The notes: generated by a model from the sequence alone, not told the origin. Shown: positions 34,796 to 44,117, counted from the stretch's first letter. The stretch is 64,000 nt of DNA from Opitutaceae bacterium (GCA_028281165.1 JANQKI010000266.1:1-64000), one strand, 5' to 3'. Program-made: numbers and translations.

Positions 34796-36055
34796 CTACC
34801 CACCCGACAGCGAGCTACTGAGTTGGAAGACGGCGGAGATGATGCCGAAGGCGATCAGGCCCACAAACATGAAAACGAAGAGAAGGACTCCAGTAGATAT
34901 GATGCCCATGAAAGCTTTAACGATTTTGTCGATAGATTCTGAATACTGACGAGCCATTTGTTGAAGCCCCGGCACCACGTTTCCCGTGTTCTCCCCTACC
35001 GTGAAGATATCCAAAGACATTTCGTCGAAGTAGCCAGTCGACTTAAAGGCTGCTGAAAGTGTCGCTCCTTCAACTACCTTGCTTCGAGCTTCAGTGAAGC
35101 GTTCTCGCATGTAATAGTTAGTCAATGCTCGCTCGGTCATGGCAAGCGACTGAACCATGGTAATCCCGTTTTCCAAAAGCAGTCCCAAAATCTGAGTGAG
35201 CCTCATTACCTGAAGGTCTCGCAGGAATTTCCCGATAAAGGGCACTTTCAAAATGAGGGCATCGAATTTCAGGCGGCCATTAACGGAGTTCCTCCATGAA
35301 ATGGTTCCAAAGACAGCCAAAGCTCCTCCTATGGCTACAATCCAACCGTAATTCAAAAGAACATCCGCCATGAAAATGAGCAGCTTGGTCGAAGCCGGCA
35401 ACTTTCCCCCAAGCGAACTAAGCAAACCTTGGATACGCGGGAGCAGCAAAAAAAGGAACAGCAATACCAGACCAATCGTAATCAAGATAAGAAAAACGGG
35501 ATACGCCAAAGCGGAGAAAAGATTCGACTGGATGCGCTTCCGTTCTTCCATGCTTGAAACGATGCTGGTTAGAACGGTATTCAAACTTCCAGTAGCCTCT
35601 CCCGCTTCAACCAAGCTAACAACGCTCTCGTCAAACACTTTTGGCTGCTTGCGAAACGTTTCGGATAAAGATCGGCCCTGTCTTAATTCATCCCAGAGCT
35701 GAGTTGACAAAAACTTTAGTCTAGGATCGCTGAGTCTCCCGCTCATCAAGCGCAGCGCATCACCAGCTTGGATGCCGCAATTAAGCAACTCTTTGAGATT
35801 TTGCAAGAAAGGAAGCGCCAAGCTGCGACGCATGGAGGAGGACGACACTTCGGAAGATCTCTTGCTAAAAAGACCGGAGAAAGGAATATTACTCTTCGAT
35901 GCCGTAGAGGCGTCCTTCCCCGATTCGGAGATACTCAATGGTCTCAACTTCTGCGCAGCCAGCTGCTGCAAAGCGGTCTTCCGCGTTGCCGCTTCCAAGG
36001 ATCCATGGACCTTTCCGCCTTGGATATTCTTAGCGCTGTAGGTGAAAGTAGGCAC
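34796..36055 (-). CDS. gspF: Type II secretion inner-membrane platform protein GspF
   Basis: 419 residues. It starts MPTFTYSAKNIQGGKVHGSL, the usual GspF/PilC N-terminus, and has two GspF domains (about 85-210 and 290-410), each with paired hydrophobic segments. SLVEAGEATGSLNTVL and FTVGENTGNVVPGLQQMA are the duplicated EAGExxG-like motifs. It is the inner-membrane platform that couples the GspE ATPase to pseudopilus growth. It is last in the gsp operon. The final 50 codons are duplicated at 23843-23992, see the repeat entries. Confidence 0.95.
   Translation of the reverse strand: MPTFTYSAKNIQGGKVHGSLEAATRKTALQQLAAQKLRPLSISESGKDASTASKSNIPFSGLFSKRSSEVSSSSMRRSLALPFLQNLKELLNCGIQAGDALRLMSGRLSDPRLKFLSTQLWDELRQGRSLSETFRKQPKVFDESVVSLVEAGEATGSLNTVLTSIVSSMEERKRIQSNLFSALAYPVFLILITIGLVLLFLFLLLPRIQGLLSSLGGKLPASTKLLIFMADVLLNYGWIVAIGGALAVFGTISWRNSVNGRLKFDALILKVPFIGKFLRDLQVMRLTQILGLLLENGITMVQSLAMTERALTNYYMRERFTEARSKVVEGATLSAAFKSTGYFDEMSLDIFTVGENTGNVVPGLQQMARQYSESIDKIVKAFMGIISTGVLLFVFMFVGLIAFGIISAVFQLSSSLSGG
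34799..34948 (-). repeat. Right copy of the gspF 3'-end direct repeat
   Basis: The last 50 sense codons of gspF are repeated in the same orientation at 23843-23992, 10.96 kb away. There are 10 mismatches in 150 bases; none changes an amino acid. The longest perfect runs are 29 bases (for example 34920-34948 with 23964-23992). The two copies bound an AT-rich block of about 10.8 kb. This is what remains when an incoming segment brings its own homologous gene end and displaces the resident one. Confidence 0.9.
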
Positions 36056-36068
36056 TACGAGGGGAAAA

Positions 36069-36160
36069 TTAGGAATTAGGAATTACGAATGATGAAAGGA
36101 AAAAGGCGAAAACCTTAGAGGCTAAAATCAGTTCACAATTCATCCTTCTTGATTCCAAAT
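36069..36160. repeat. Loose inverted repeat between gspE and gspF
   Basis: The 111-base gap contains AATTAGGAATTAGGAATTACG then GAATGATGAAAGG, and further on AATTCATCCTTCTTGATTCC then AAATTCGATT. The second reads on the opposite strand as a similar GGAAT...GATGAA pattern. The arms match poorly. It resembles short intergenic palindromic repeats rather than a gene or a T-rich terminator; gspF may be partly uncoupled from gspE here. Confidence 0.3.
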
Positions 36161-36166
36161 TCGATT

Positions 36167-37855
36167 CTACTCTCCTTCTTTTACGGAGATGGTACGAACG
36201 ACTTCATCGAGTGTCGTCAGATTCCGCTTCATCAAGTTCCAGCCCGATTCGCCCAAGGTCACCATTCCTCCTTTTCGCCCTAGTTCTCTGAATACAGGAG
36301 CTGCAGCTCGATTCACGATAGGGTCATGCAGATTTTCGCTCACACGAAGGATTTCATAGATGCCAATTCGTCCTCGATATCCAAGCCCGCGACACATGTC
36401 ACAGCCTTGTGGCATAGGCAACTCGGATACTTCATCGATTCTGGATACATCCATATCCAGAACCTTCATGGCATCGGTAAGCTTGGTCCGGTCAGCTGGA
36501 ACTTTTGTCCAGCAATTCTGGCACATGCGGCGTAGGAGGCGCTGGGCCATGACGATTTCCACACTCGATGCGATTAGGAAGGGTTCAATTCCCATATCCG
36601 TTAGACGAGTGATAGCGCCCGGAGCATCGTTGGTGTGAAGCGTACTGAAGACCAGGTGCCCCGTCAGGGATGCTTGGATTGCAATTTCAGCTGTTTCGCG
36701 ATCGCGGATTTCCCCAACCATAATAACGTTGGGATCTTGACGCAAAACATGCCTTAACGCTTCAGGGAAACTGAATCCAATATCTGGATTCACTTGGATC
36801 TGATTCACTCCGGGAACTTCGTATTCTATCGGATCCTCAACAGTAATAATACGACGATCTTCGGAATTAATATTTCGGATGAAAGCGTTAAGCGAAGTTG
36901 ATTTACCGGAACCGGTGGGACCTGTAACCAGAATAATGCCGTGGGGCAGATTCAAAGCGCGAATTATCTTGCTCTGATCGTCTTGCGACATGCCAAGCTG
37001 CTCCATGCTAAGCGGCGTACTCTTTTTGTTAAGCAGGCGAAGGCTGATGCTCTCGCCGTACATGACAGGCATAGTGGAAAGACGGATATCTAAAGTCGTG
37101 TCGCCGATGCGATGATTGATGCGACCGTCCTGAGGCAGTCGGCGCTCGGAAATATTGAGCTTAGCCATTATCTTCAGACGCGAAACGATGGCGTCTTGAA
37201 ACTTGCGAAGATTCTCAGGAACGGGAACCGACACCAGCAAGCCATCAATACGATAGCGGATACGAAGCTCCTCCTCCAGTGGCTCGAAATGGATGTCCGT
37301 CGCGCCATCCTCGATCGCTTGATTGAAGACATCGTTCACAAAACGGATGATCGCCGCATCCTCGTCCTCCTCGTCCTCGATATCGACATTTTCCAGATCG
37401 GCATCGATGTCGAAAGACTCATCGAGACTTTCCGCTCCCACTCCTAGATTTTGCGTAATGAAACTTGAAATACGATCAGGAGCGGAAAAGCGCCATTGAG
37501 GTCTTTTGCCACAGGCGGCAAACACCCAATCGTCCATCAGATCGTCAATCGGCCAGCTCGTAGCTAGGACAAGATCCTCCGACTCTTCGTCTTCCTGTTT
37601 GACAGGCACGCAATGAAATTCATGCAGGATGCGAAGGGGGATTGATCCCAAGCGATCCAAGTCGAATGCCTCGTGAGGCACACGATTTGTTGAACAGATT
37701 CCGCTCAACGTATCCAGAATCTCAACAACAGGCTTTCCCGTTATACTCGAAAGCGTTTCTAATCGCTCCGCTCGCCGCGATTCATCGATCTGGATTCGCT
37801 GCTCCTCGCTTAAATCGTATGAACTGAGAAATTCGTCTGATTCTACAATGGTCAT
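36167..37855 (-). CDS. gspE: Type II secretion ATPase GspE
   Basis: 562 residues. The N-terminal MshEN-like half (about 1-150) recruits the ATPase to GspL. The catalytic half has Walker A GPTGSGKST (near 315), the Asp box region ITVEDPIEYEVPGVNQIQVN, Walker B VIMVGEIRDRETAEIA and the His box TGHLVFSTLHTNDA. A four-cysteine zinc motif is present (MCQNCW, CDMCRGLGYRGR). It powers pseudopilus assembly and protein release across the outer membrane. It follows the unknown 193-residue protein by three bases. Confidence 0.95.
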   Translation of the reverse strand: MTIVESDEFLSSYDLSEEQRIQIDESRRAERLETLSSITGKPVVEILDTLSGICSTNRVPHEAFDLDRLGSIPLRILHEFHCVPVKQEDEESEDLVLATSWPIDDLMDDWVFAACGKRPQWRFSAPDRISSFITQNLGVGAESLDESFDIDADLENVDIEDEEDEDAAIIRFVNDVFNQAIEDGATDIHFEPLEEELRIRYRIDGLLVSVPVPENLRKFQDAIVSRLKIMAKLNISERRLPQDGRINHRIGDTTLDIRLSTMPVMYGESISLRLLNKKSTPLSMEQLGMSQDDQSKIIRALNLPHGIILVTGPTGSGKSTSLNAFIRNINSEDRRIITVEDPIEYEVPGVNQIQVNPDIGFSFPEALRHVLRQDPNVIMVGEIRDRETAEIAIQASLTGHLVFSTLHTNDAPGAITRLTDMGIEPFLIASSVEIVMAQRLLRRMCQNCWTKVPADRTKLTDAMKVLDMDVSRIDEVSELPMPQGCDMCRGLGYRGRIGIYEILRVSENLHDPIVNRAAAPVFRELGRKGGMVTLGESGWNLMKRNLTTLDEVVRTISVKEGE

Positions 37856-37858
37856 GAG

Positions 37859-38440
37859 CTATCGATTCGAGCTACCGCTCGACCCCTCGTCGATGACGGA
37901 GCGCCGCAAGGCTCGTCGCCTTCTAATTTCCTCAGCTACTTTCTGCATGCGCTTGCGAACATCCTCATCGCTCGCATCTTGTATGTTATTATCAGTCGGT
38001 CTCGTAACCGGCGTAGCCGTTGTGGCAGGACGCGTAGCTTGAACTTGAGGGGGACGAGGGGCGGCTGGTTTTATCGTAACAATATTAGGATCAGGCAACT
38101 CGAGACGTTTAGTGAAGCCGCCATAACTGGCCACGATGCTGTTGTCCTCTTCATTAAATTCCATAACCATGACGCCATCCTCGCCAGGCTTGTTTAAAGT
38201 AAGCCAGTAGCTCTTGTTGTTTTCCTTATCGTAAACACTAGCTTGGACGACACCTCCAAACTTGAAGAGACCGTTGAACTCGAAATTATCGAGCGGGTTG
38301 GCAGTAGGCGTAGTTACAGGAGCCACGGGAGTATTGGCTGCAGGGGGTTGGAAAGGAGAAGCAATACGTTCCTCGGAATCCTCCTGACCAAAAGCAAGGG
38401 CAGTGATAAAAGATGCCAAAACTAGATTCGATATCCTCAT
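37859..38440 (-). CDS. Periplasmic protein in the GspC/GspN-like position of the secretion operon
   Basis: 193 residues with a signal peptide (ISNLVLASFITALAFGQ). There is a Pro/Ala/Thr-rich linker (about 28-48), a compact beta domain (about 50-115, NGLFKFGGVVQASVYDKEN and onward to KRLEL), another Pro-rich linker and a basic helix (KRMQKVAEEIRRRRALRR). The beta domain resembles the homology region of GspC or PilP, which docks on the secretin, but this is fold-level guesswork. It lies between gspD (four-base overlap) and gspE, so it is a component or clamp of the system. There is no other gspC candidate in the operon. Confidence 0.7.
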   Translation of the reverse strand: MRISNLVLASFITALAFGQEDSEERIASPFQPPAANTPVAPVTTPTANPLDNFEFNGLFKFGGVVQASVYDKENNKSYWLTLNKPGEDGVMVMEFNEEDNSIVASYGGFTKRLELPDPNIVTIKPAAPRPPQVQATRPATTATPVTRPTDNNIQDASDEDVRKRMQKVAEEIRRRRALRRSVIDEGSSGSSNR

Positions 38441-40629
38441 CTTTGTATTCTTTTTTTAACTACAGATTCCGATTTCTTGGAAGGCCTATCCTTGTCACTG
38501 GAAAACGTTCCGTCTTCCAAGAAGTCATGGATCTTTTCGGGATCAGATAGATTATTAATATTTTCGATAGCATCATCATCAGCCTCTTCCGTAGTCCGGA
38601 TGACTTTGGGTCTGATGAAAACGAGAAGCTCGGATCTTTCTACATCCTTCGACTGGCTACCAAAGAGTTTTCCGATTAATGGAATATCGCCAATCAAAGC
38701 AGGGCGACTATTGGAACGACTGTTCCGAAACTGCTGCAAACCTCCTAGGATAATCAGTTTTCCGTCTTGGACGCTAACATAAGAAGTGGCTTGCCTAGTA
38801 CCAATAATCGGCTGCTCGTTTCCATCGATTAAGACGTCGCCAATAACATCCTCGATCACCTGATCGATTTCCATTTGAATCACATCGTTGGGACCGATAA
38901 GCGGTGTCACTGTAAGTTCGATAGCAATATTCTCGTATTGAACTTGGGATCTTGTCGCCCCTGTTCCCCCGGCAAGGTCCGTCTGCACTCCGGTAATCAA
39001 CGGCCGCTCCTCACCCACATTAATCACGGCTTCACGATTATGAGTCGTCATCAGGTTAGGTGTAGAAACCAAATTAATATTTTCATTGGTCCTTGCTCGA
39101 TTCAGAACCGCATCGAGAGTCAAATTCGAAATCACGCCATTATCGTACGTAAACGAAGCGTTACTGATACCAAGACCGAGTATATTGACACTAGCATTGG
39201 TAATATTGGGCGAACCAGCCTCTTCATTTTGAGTATAAGTAAATCCAAATGCATCGATACCTCTAGTATCTCCTTTATCAAGGCTTACATCGACAATCAC
39301 AACTTCAATGCGTACTTGAGGCAGCAATACATCGATCTTTTTGACGATTTCGCGAGTGAGCTCCAAATCGTTTCGGGTTCCAGATATAATGATGGAGTTG
39401 CTCCGCTCATCAGCCACAATGGTCATGAAAGAGCTGAATTGGCTATCGCGTTCTTCAAGCGTATTTTCCACGACATTCGCTCTGTTTTGATTTCGAGCGT
39501 TGTTCTGGTTGTTGGGCTGATTGGGATTGCCTCGAGTATTCTGCTGAAGATTCTCGGAAAGATCCACATCACTACCTTCTGTCTGGGACGCGCCGGAAAT
39601 GAAGTTGCTAATCAGGCTGACCACATCAACCGCAAGAGCATGATCCATCTGAATTACTTCGATCAGCTCGTTTGGATCTGCTTGAATATCCAGTTTGGAA
39701 ATGATCTCGTCGAAGAAAACGAGATTCGAAGGCTCAGTCATAATGATGAGCTGATTGGTTCGATCATCAGCCGTAATGGCGGTAGTACTACCAAAAAGAA
39801 TTTGTTCCGGAATAGAGCTGCCCCCACTAGGCAGAGTAACAGGAGCTACCGTAGCGGTCTGCGGTTGGCGTTGATTTCCTCCAGCTCGGTTTCCCGTATT
39901 ACCTGCACGGTTGTCCTGAACCCCAAAACGACTACGAGCGTCATCGATGAGAGCCTGCATCTGCTCAGCTACGGCGCTCGCCTGAGCGAACTCCAAAGTG
40001 TAGAAACGCGTTTCGATATTCAACCGACTGGGTTGATCGACTTCCTGAACAACATACTCGACACGCTGCAGATTGCTGACCGTGTCGGTCACAATCACCG
40101 AATTGGAATTCTGAAAGGGAACGACGGAATTGATGTTGGGCGTCAAGAACTGGGCAATCTGCTGCTGGAAAGTCTGTGTATCCAAATATTTAAGACGGAA
40201 AAGCTTGCTAACGATTTTACCGCTAGGAGGACGATCTTGTAGAGAATCGATAACCAGTTCTGGCGATTCCGTTTTGATGGAGCCGATACTAACAACTTCA
40301 AGAAAGCGATCGCCCATTGGGGATACGCCAATGCCATTTATACTCAACAAGCTCTCAATGGCGATAATAGCTTCCTCCTTGGAGATTTCTCGCTGGCTGT
40401 CGAAAGTGATGTTGGGCGTCGGCATCTGCTCAGGGCGGATGACAGACCGTCCTGTAAGCTGTTCCAGCAACGAAAGAACGTTGGTCAGAGGCGTTCCACG
40501 AAGGATGAGCCTTTCAAGCACCTCCTCCTCAGCGAGAGGATCCTGAGCCAACGCCCCCGGAAAAACGATCGCGAGAATAGAACTAGCGAAAATAGATAAC
40601 GCGATCTTTTTTTGTATCCAAATTTTCAT
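38437..40629 (-). CDS. gspD: Type II secretion secretin GspD
   Basis: 730 residues with a signal peptide (MKIWIQKKIALSIFASS). The N0 domain (about 35-110, LTGRSVIRPEQMPTPNITFD), N1-N3 ring domains and a Gln/Asn-rich N3 insertion (about 365-395) precede the beta-barrel secretin domain. The latter shows VSTPNLMTTHNREAVINVGE, ENIAIELTVTPLIGPNDVIQ and LVFIRPKVI. It forms the outer-membrane gate of the type II system. The start overlaps the GspM-like gene by four bases. It ends in a basic tail (SKKSESVVKKRIQR). Confidence 0.94.
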   Translation of the reverse strand: MKIWIQKKIALSIFASSILAIVFPGALAQDPLAEEEVLERLILRGTPLTNVLSLLEQLTGRSVIRPEQMPTPNITFDSQREISKEEAIIAIESLLSINGIGVSPMGDRFLEVVSIGSIKTESPELVIDSLQDRPPSGKIVSKLFRLKYLDTQTFQQQIAQFLTPNINSVVPFQNSNSVIVTDTVSNLQRVEYVVQEVDQPSRLNIETRFYTLEFAQASAVAEQMQALIDDARSRFGVQDNRAGNTGNRAGGNQRQPQTATVAPVTLPSGGSSIPEQILFGSTTAITADDRTNQLIIMTEPSNLVFFDEIISKLDIQADPNELIEVIQMDHALAVDVVSLISNFISGASQTEGSDVDLSENLQQNTRGNPNQPNNQNNARNQNRANVVENTLEERDSQFSSFMTIVADERSNSIIISGTRNDLELTREIVKKIDVLLPQVRIEVVIVDVSLDKGDTRGIDAFGFTYTQNEEAGSPNITNASVNILGLGISNASFTYDNGVISNLTLDAVLNRARTNENINLVSTPNLMTTHNREAVINVGEERPLITGVQTDLAGGTGATRSQVQYENIAIELTVTPLIGPNDVIQMEIDQVIEDVIGDVLIDGNEQPIIGTRQATSYVSVQDGKLIILGGLQQFRNSRSNSRPALIGDIPLIGKLFGSQSKDVERSELLVFIRPKVIRTTEEADDDAIENINNLSDPEKIHDFLEDGTFSSDKDRPSKKSESVVKKRIQR

Positions 40630-41201
40630 GGCGTATACTCAATGGATTTCAGATTGATTTTGGCGTCGAGCAGGTGCGGAGTCCTACGAGGGGCTTGAAT
40701 GGTTATTTCTCTAAGGCCAACATAGGAAAGCGTCTCCTTGATCTCGTCGGTGAAATCGAAGACCTGCTCGAAACTAGCCTTTTTGAGATCTAGGGTAAAG
40801 GAGTGAAAGCTTAACGGGATGCCTACATCTGTTCTAGGAGGGGAAATACCAAATTCGGTGAAACCGTATTTTCTGACCATGCTATCGATGGTAGCATTCA
40901 CTTCGTCGCGCTTGGGTAGTGTCTCGAGGTTAATATCGGAAATCAGAGCTTCGAATTGCGCCTTCGTATCTTCGCTATTGTCGAGCCAAATACGCTGGTT
41001 GCGAGCAGTATTGTGAGCGGTGGTAATAGAACTCCAAACGGTGGAGTGACGCTCCATTTGAAAAGTGAACCAAATCCCGGCAATACCAATTATGAATAGC
41101 AAGGCCAGCGTCTTTTCTCGCATAGAGAGGCGCGAGAAACGGAGCTTTAAAAAGCCATTCCAGTATTCAAGTTTTGGGGGCATTTTTAATCTTTTAATCA
41201 T
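40626..41201 (-). CDS. GspM-like secretion assembly protein
   Basis: About 191 residues from the ATG at 41201, which has a GAGGTGG ribosome-binding site and overlaps the gspL stop by eight bases; an ATG at 41222 is the alternative. A single TM helix (near 30-47, TLALLFIIGIAGIWFTF) leads to a periplasmic coiled-coil/ferredoxin-like domain. This fits GspM: short cytoplasmic end, one TM, periplasmic ferredoxin-like fold. Sequence identity to any family is weak by eye; the position between gspL and gspD makes the call. Confidence 0.72.
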   Translation of the reverse strand: MIKRLKMPPKLEYWNGFLKLRFSRLSMREKTLALLFIIGIAGIWFTFQMERHSTVWSSITTAHNTARNQRIWLDNSEDTKAQFEALISDINLETLPKRDEVNATIDSMVRKYGFTEFGISPPRTDVGIPLSFHSFTLDLKKASFEQVFDFTDEIKETLSYVGLREITIQAPRRTPHLLDAKINLKSIEYTP

Positions 41202-42381
41202 TGCTTGCCACCTCTGCATCAACCTTCAGCTCATCCTCGATTGTCTCGAAAGCGCCTCTATGGAACGTAAGGATGGCCGTAAACGTAGCCCCGCCCGGAA
41301 GAGGCCTCATATTCTCAAGCAAGACAGTATCGATTTTCGAAAAGCGTTCTAAGCGTGTCTTAAACTGATTCGCATCGGAAACGCTACTAGCATTGGCCGT
41401 GATTTCCAATCGCGTGGGACCATTTGTAACGATTTTTGAATACTGAACGCTTGCAGGCTTGTAGGGATTAATGGCAGCCAACATTTCGTAGGGAGCCAGA
41501 TCGGATTCCTCGAACTCCAATAGTTGATTCACAGTGCTATGTTGCGATTCAACATGAGCAACAATGGGAGCCTGCTCATCATTCCAATATTTGCGTAAAG
41601 AAAGGTAGCCATAGGTGACGCCGAAAAGAATCTCGCCCAGCAACAACAAGGCAAAAACGGCAGCTACCCCTAATACGGTGTTCCAGAGAATGTAGTTTCT
41701 TCGTTCTTCGCTTTTGGCGTTTTCAATGATTTCCGGATCGCGGAGATCGAGTTGCCAAATACGCGATCGGTCAACAATCGAAGAGACCGAAGATTGAGTG
41801 GCCACATCCATAGCAGTCATGCGGATCTTGCCGCCATCTTCCGAGGCGGATCCATCGCATTCCAAAACACGGCATGCTTCCCAATTTACACCCTTTCCGA
41901 CTTGTTGCTTTAGACGCTCAATATCATCGGAATAATTCTCATCGTTCTCTCGAGCTATAGCCTGGAAGTAGGCCGGCAGATTAGAGGCCTTATCGAAACG
42001 GAAAAAAGAGACTGAATGCTTGGATACAATGATCAATGACTCTCCAGCTTTGCTTTCGCCAACCAAAGCATAAGCGAAATCTGGTAGTACAAATTCGCTC
42101 TCGGTCCACGTGGAAATCTCAGCAGACTCGAAGCGACGCTTATAAGCAGCAAAGACAAACGCGTTCTTTGCCTCGCTATCAATCACGTATCCAAAATTCA
42201 AATGCTCAAGCGGGAAAGGTGAAATGCTTTCCAGGCCAAGCAACACTGCGCCTTCAATTTCAGACTCTTCCAGATCGTCAGGCAAAACGATGCGCCGGCA
42301 GAAGAAATAATGCCCAGGAGCCAAGCTCGTCTTAAGCTCGAGACGAGCGCTTTCGGTTTGGACTGTAGAATTTTCGGCCAC
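41194..42381 (-). CDS. GspL-like secretion assembly protein
   Basis: 395 residues. The N-terminal half (about 1-225) is an actin-like cytoplasmic domain (GHYFFCRRIVLPDDLEESEI, VLLGLESISPFPLEHLNFGY), as in GspL/PilM. One TM helix (near 232-255) is followed by a periplasmic coiled coil and a ferredoxin-like domain (about 290-370). GspL recruits the GspE ATPase to the membrane and binds GspM. The C-terminus overlaps the GspM-like gene. Residue-level similarity to enterobacterial GspL is low, but domain order and place fit. Confidence 0.75.
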   Translation of the reverse strand: MAENSTVQTESARLELKTSLAPGHYFFCRRIVLPDDLEESEIEGAVLLGLESISPFPLEHLNFGYVIDSEAKNAFVFAAYKRRFESAEISTWTESEFVLPDFAYALVGESKAGESLIIVSKHSVSFFRFDKASNLPAYFQAIARENDENYSDDIERLKQQVGKGVNWEACRVLECDGSASEDGGKIRMTAMDVATQSSVSSIVDRSRIWQLDLRDPEIIENAKSEERRNYILWNTVLGVAAVFALLLLGEILFGVTYGYLSLRKYWNDEQAPIVAHVESQHSTVNQLLEFEESDLAPYEMLAAINPYKPASVQYSKIVTNGPTRLEITANASSVSDANQFKTRLERFSKIDTVLLENMRPLPGGATFTAILTFHRGAFETIEDELKVDAEVASND

Positions 42382-42405
42382 GTAGGGTTTGAGTTTTTAC
42401 AAGGG

Positions 42406-43443
42406 TCAGGATGGCTGGGCGTTATTCATACCGGGCTCTTCCTTGACCTCAAGGAAAACGAACGGATATTGCAGGTTATCACCATTAGACGAACCTGAAG
42501 CCTGAGTTTGTGTGTTAATTGTTCCTATCAAGGTAAAAGCATTACTTCTTTCCTGAACGGTGACTTTGATCGTGAGGACAGAGATCTGGGAATTCAAGGG
42601 GATGCCTCTTGGCAGATCACCCACTACGTCTTGCAATTCCTGATTATCGGCAATGTAGTTGTCATCTTCGGTCCCCATCTCCTCATCAAGCCCTTTCAAA
42701 TGCTCCTCGATGATGTAGGCCTGATCCTCGCCCAGCCCCGCCAGAGCCATGAGGGCTAATGTATTAGCGGAATTCGCATTCAGACGGGTGACTTGGTGGC
42801 AAGTGACTACATCGGAAAGCTGCTGGAACAGATCATTGGGCAAGCCATCATCGTCGAAGAAAAGTTCTCTAAATCCAATAACCGAATACAATTCTTCGAG
42901 CGATTCGATCGGCTGATTCGAGGGATGCATATCCAATCCGCCAATACTGTACTCGAAAGATTCAGCCCCATCAATTCTCGCCTGGTCATCACTATCGATC
43001 CAATCGAGGAAGGTGTTAGTCAGCGTTTGGCTGATATCCAAATCGAATCCCATCTGATCGAAAAGAAGAAGTAGCGACCCTTCATCAAGACTGTTGATAT
43101 TCAACTTAGCCGATTCATCGATAAATTCGAAACTAACCGTCAAACCCTCAGGTACTTCAACTTTAGTGTAGTCCAGAATGTCACCCCAGCCTTGAGCAGG
43201 CGAATGTAGCGAACCATTGATAGCCTTGACGTCGGCCAGAGCAGCAACCGCCACTTCCATCATCGACCAGGCATGTAACCGGAGGCGAGCTCGTTCGACG
43301 TAATAACCTTCGCCTTGAATTTCAGCATGAGTCCGTTCGACAAATCGAGTTAGCATGAAACTGACAACGAGGATCAGCACCAGAACCATGAGTAGAATGG
43401 ATCCCTTCTTGTCGTTGAAGCTTCTGCGATTGCTTGTCACCAT
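42406..43443 (-). CDS. gspK: Minor pseudopilin GspK
   Basis: 345 residues, long for a pseudopilin as expected for GspK. The N-terminal segment KKGSILLMVLVLILVVSFML is a type IV pilin-like helix, with Gly-Ser at the cleavage point. The large globular domain contains DESAKLNINSL, the typical calcium/alpha-domain lead of GspK, and helix-hairpin-helix-like LNANSANTLALMALAGLGED. It caps the pseudopilus together with GspI and GspJ. It follows gspJ directly (two-base gap). Confidence 0.9.
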   Translation of the reverse strand: MVTSNRRSFNDKKGSILLMVLVLILVVSFMLTRFVERTHAEIQGEGYYVERARLRLHAWSMMEVAVAALADVKAINGSLHSPAQGWGDILDYTKVEVPEGLTVSFEFIDESAKLNINSLDEGSLLLLFDQMGFDLDISQTLTNTFLDWIDSDDQARIDGAESFEYSIGGLDMHPSNQPIESLEELYSVIGFRELFFDDDGLPNDLFQQLSDVVTCHQVTRLNANSANTLALMALAGLGEDQAYIIEEHLKGLDEEMGTEDDNYIADNQELQDVVGDLPRGIPLNSQISVLTIKVTVQERSNAFTLIGTINTQTQASGSSNGDNLQYPFVFLEVKEEPGMNNAQPS

Positions 43444-43445
43444 AG

Positions 43446-44117
43446 CTAGAATACAGGGACTCCTTGAAAAGCCGTTGGAAGCACTAGAAAGCGTCGAATC
43501 TCTTCCCCTTCATGGAAGAAAACGAGTTCCAGTCGCTGAGGATTAACATAGTCGCCATTAGCCTCTTTTCGCGGTTCCTCCTCAACTTCCCATTCGGCTT
43601 CCTCGTCCTCAGGATCTAAATACCAATAGCGAAAATCTTTCACAAAAGGCGATATCCGCGTCTTGCGAGGGTCTTTTTCTTCAAACTCTGCCTCAAGCCG
43701 GGAACGCCAGAGTAAGGACAAACCATCCTCTCTATCATAATGCAAAGAGCAAACGACATGAGGCAACGGTTCTTCTTCCCAAACCAGCACCCCGGGGCTT
43801 CTCGCCAAATCGAAAGTCAGGAATTGCTCGGTTCCGTAAGTCTGTCCACCGCGCTGCAGCCAGTAGACAGGCGTCTCTGTTTGATCGGAAGAGACACGCA
43901 TCCCAGCACTATCTATGGATTGTTGCAAAAATCTGGATACGCCGCGGACGTGTTTTTGAAAAAGCCAAACTTCGGCTCCTTGCCCCCAAACCATTCCCAT
44001 GGAGAAGACGAAGGAGGTTCCCATCACTAGAATCCAGGCTCCAAAAAAAACGGCGAACATGACTTCAATCAGGGTGAAGCCTCTTCTATTCGCCTTAAAG
44101 TGACTCCATTTGCTCAT
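43446..44117 (-). CDS. gspJ: Minor pseudopilin GspJ-like
   Basis: 223 residues. The prepilin leader is SKWSHFKANRRG then FTLIEVMFAVFFGAWILVMG, so cleavage is after Gly14. The globular part is beta-rich and acidic (DPEDEEAEWEVEEEPRKEAN). Position between gspI and gspK, and length, fit GspJ. The start overlaps the gspI stop by four bases (ATGA). Confidence 0.82.
   Translation of the reverse strand: MSKWSHFKANRRGFTLIEVMFAVFFGAWILVMGTSFVFSMGMVWGQGAEVWLFQKHVRGVSRFLQQSIDSAGMRVSSDQTETPVYWLQRGGQTYGTEQFLTFDLARSPGVLVWEEEPLPHVVCSLHYDREDGLSLLWRSRLEAEFEEKDPRKTRISPFVKDFRYWYLDPEDEEAEWEVEEEPRKEANGDYVNPQRLELVFFHEGEEIRRFLVLPTAFQGVPVF

Noticed and set aside
23993-34798. Block as a prophage, ICE or transposon
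   Set aside because: No integrase, transposase, relaxase, phage structural or replication gene was found; only the boundary repeat argues for insertion.
34555-34821. 88-codon plus-strand frame between the palindrome and gspF
   Set aside because: It runs antisense into the gspF end and shows no protein features; the part in the gap may be a decayed gene but cannot be supported.
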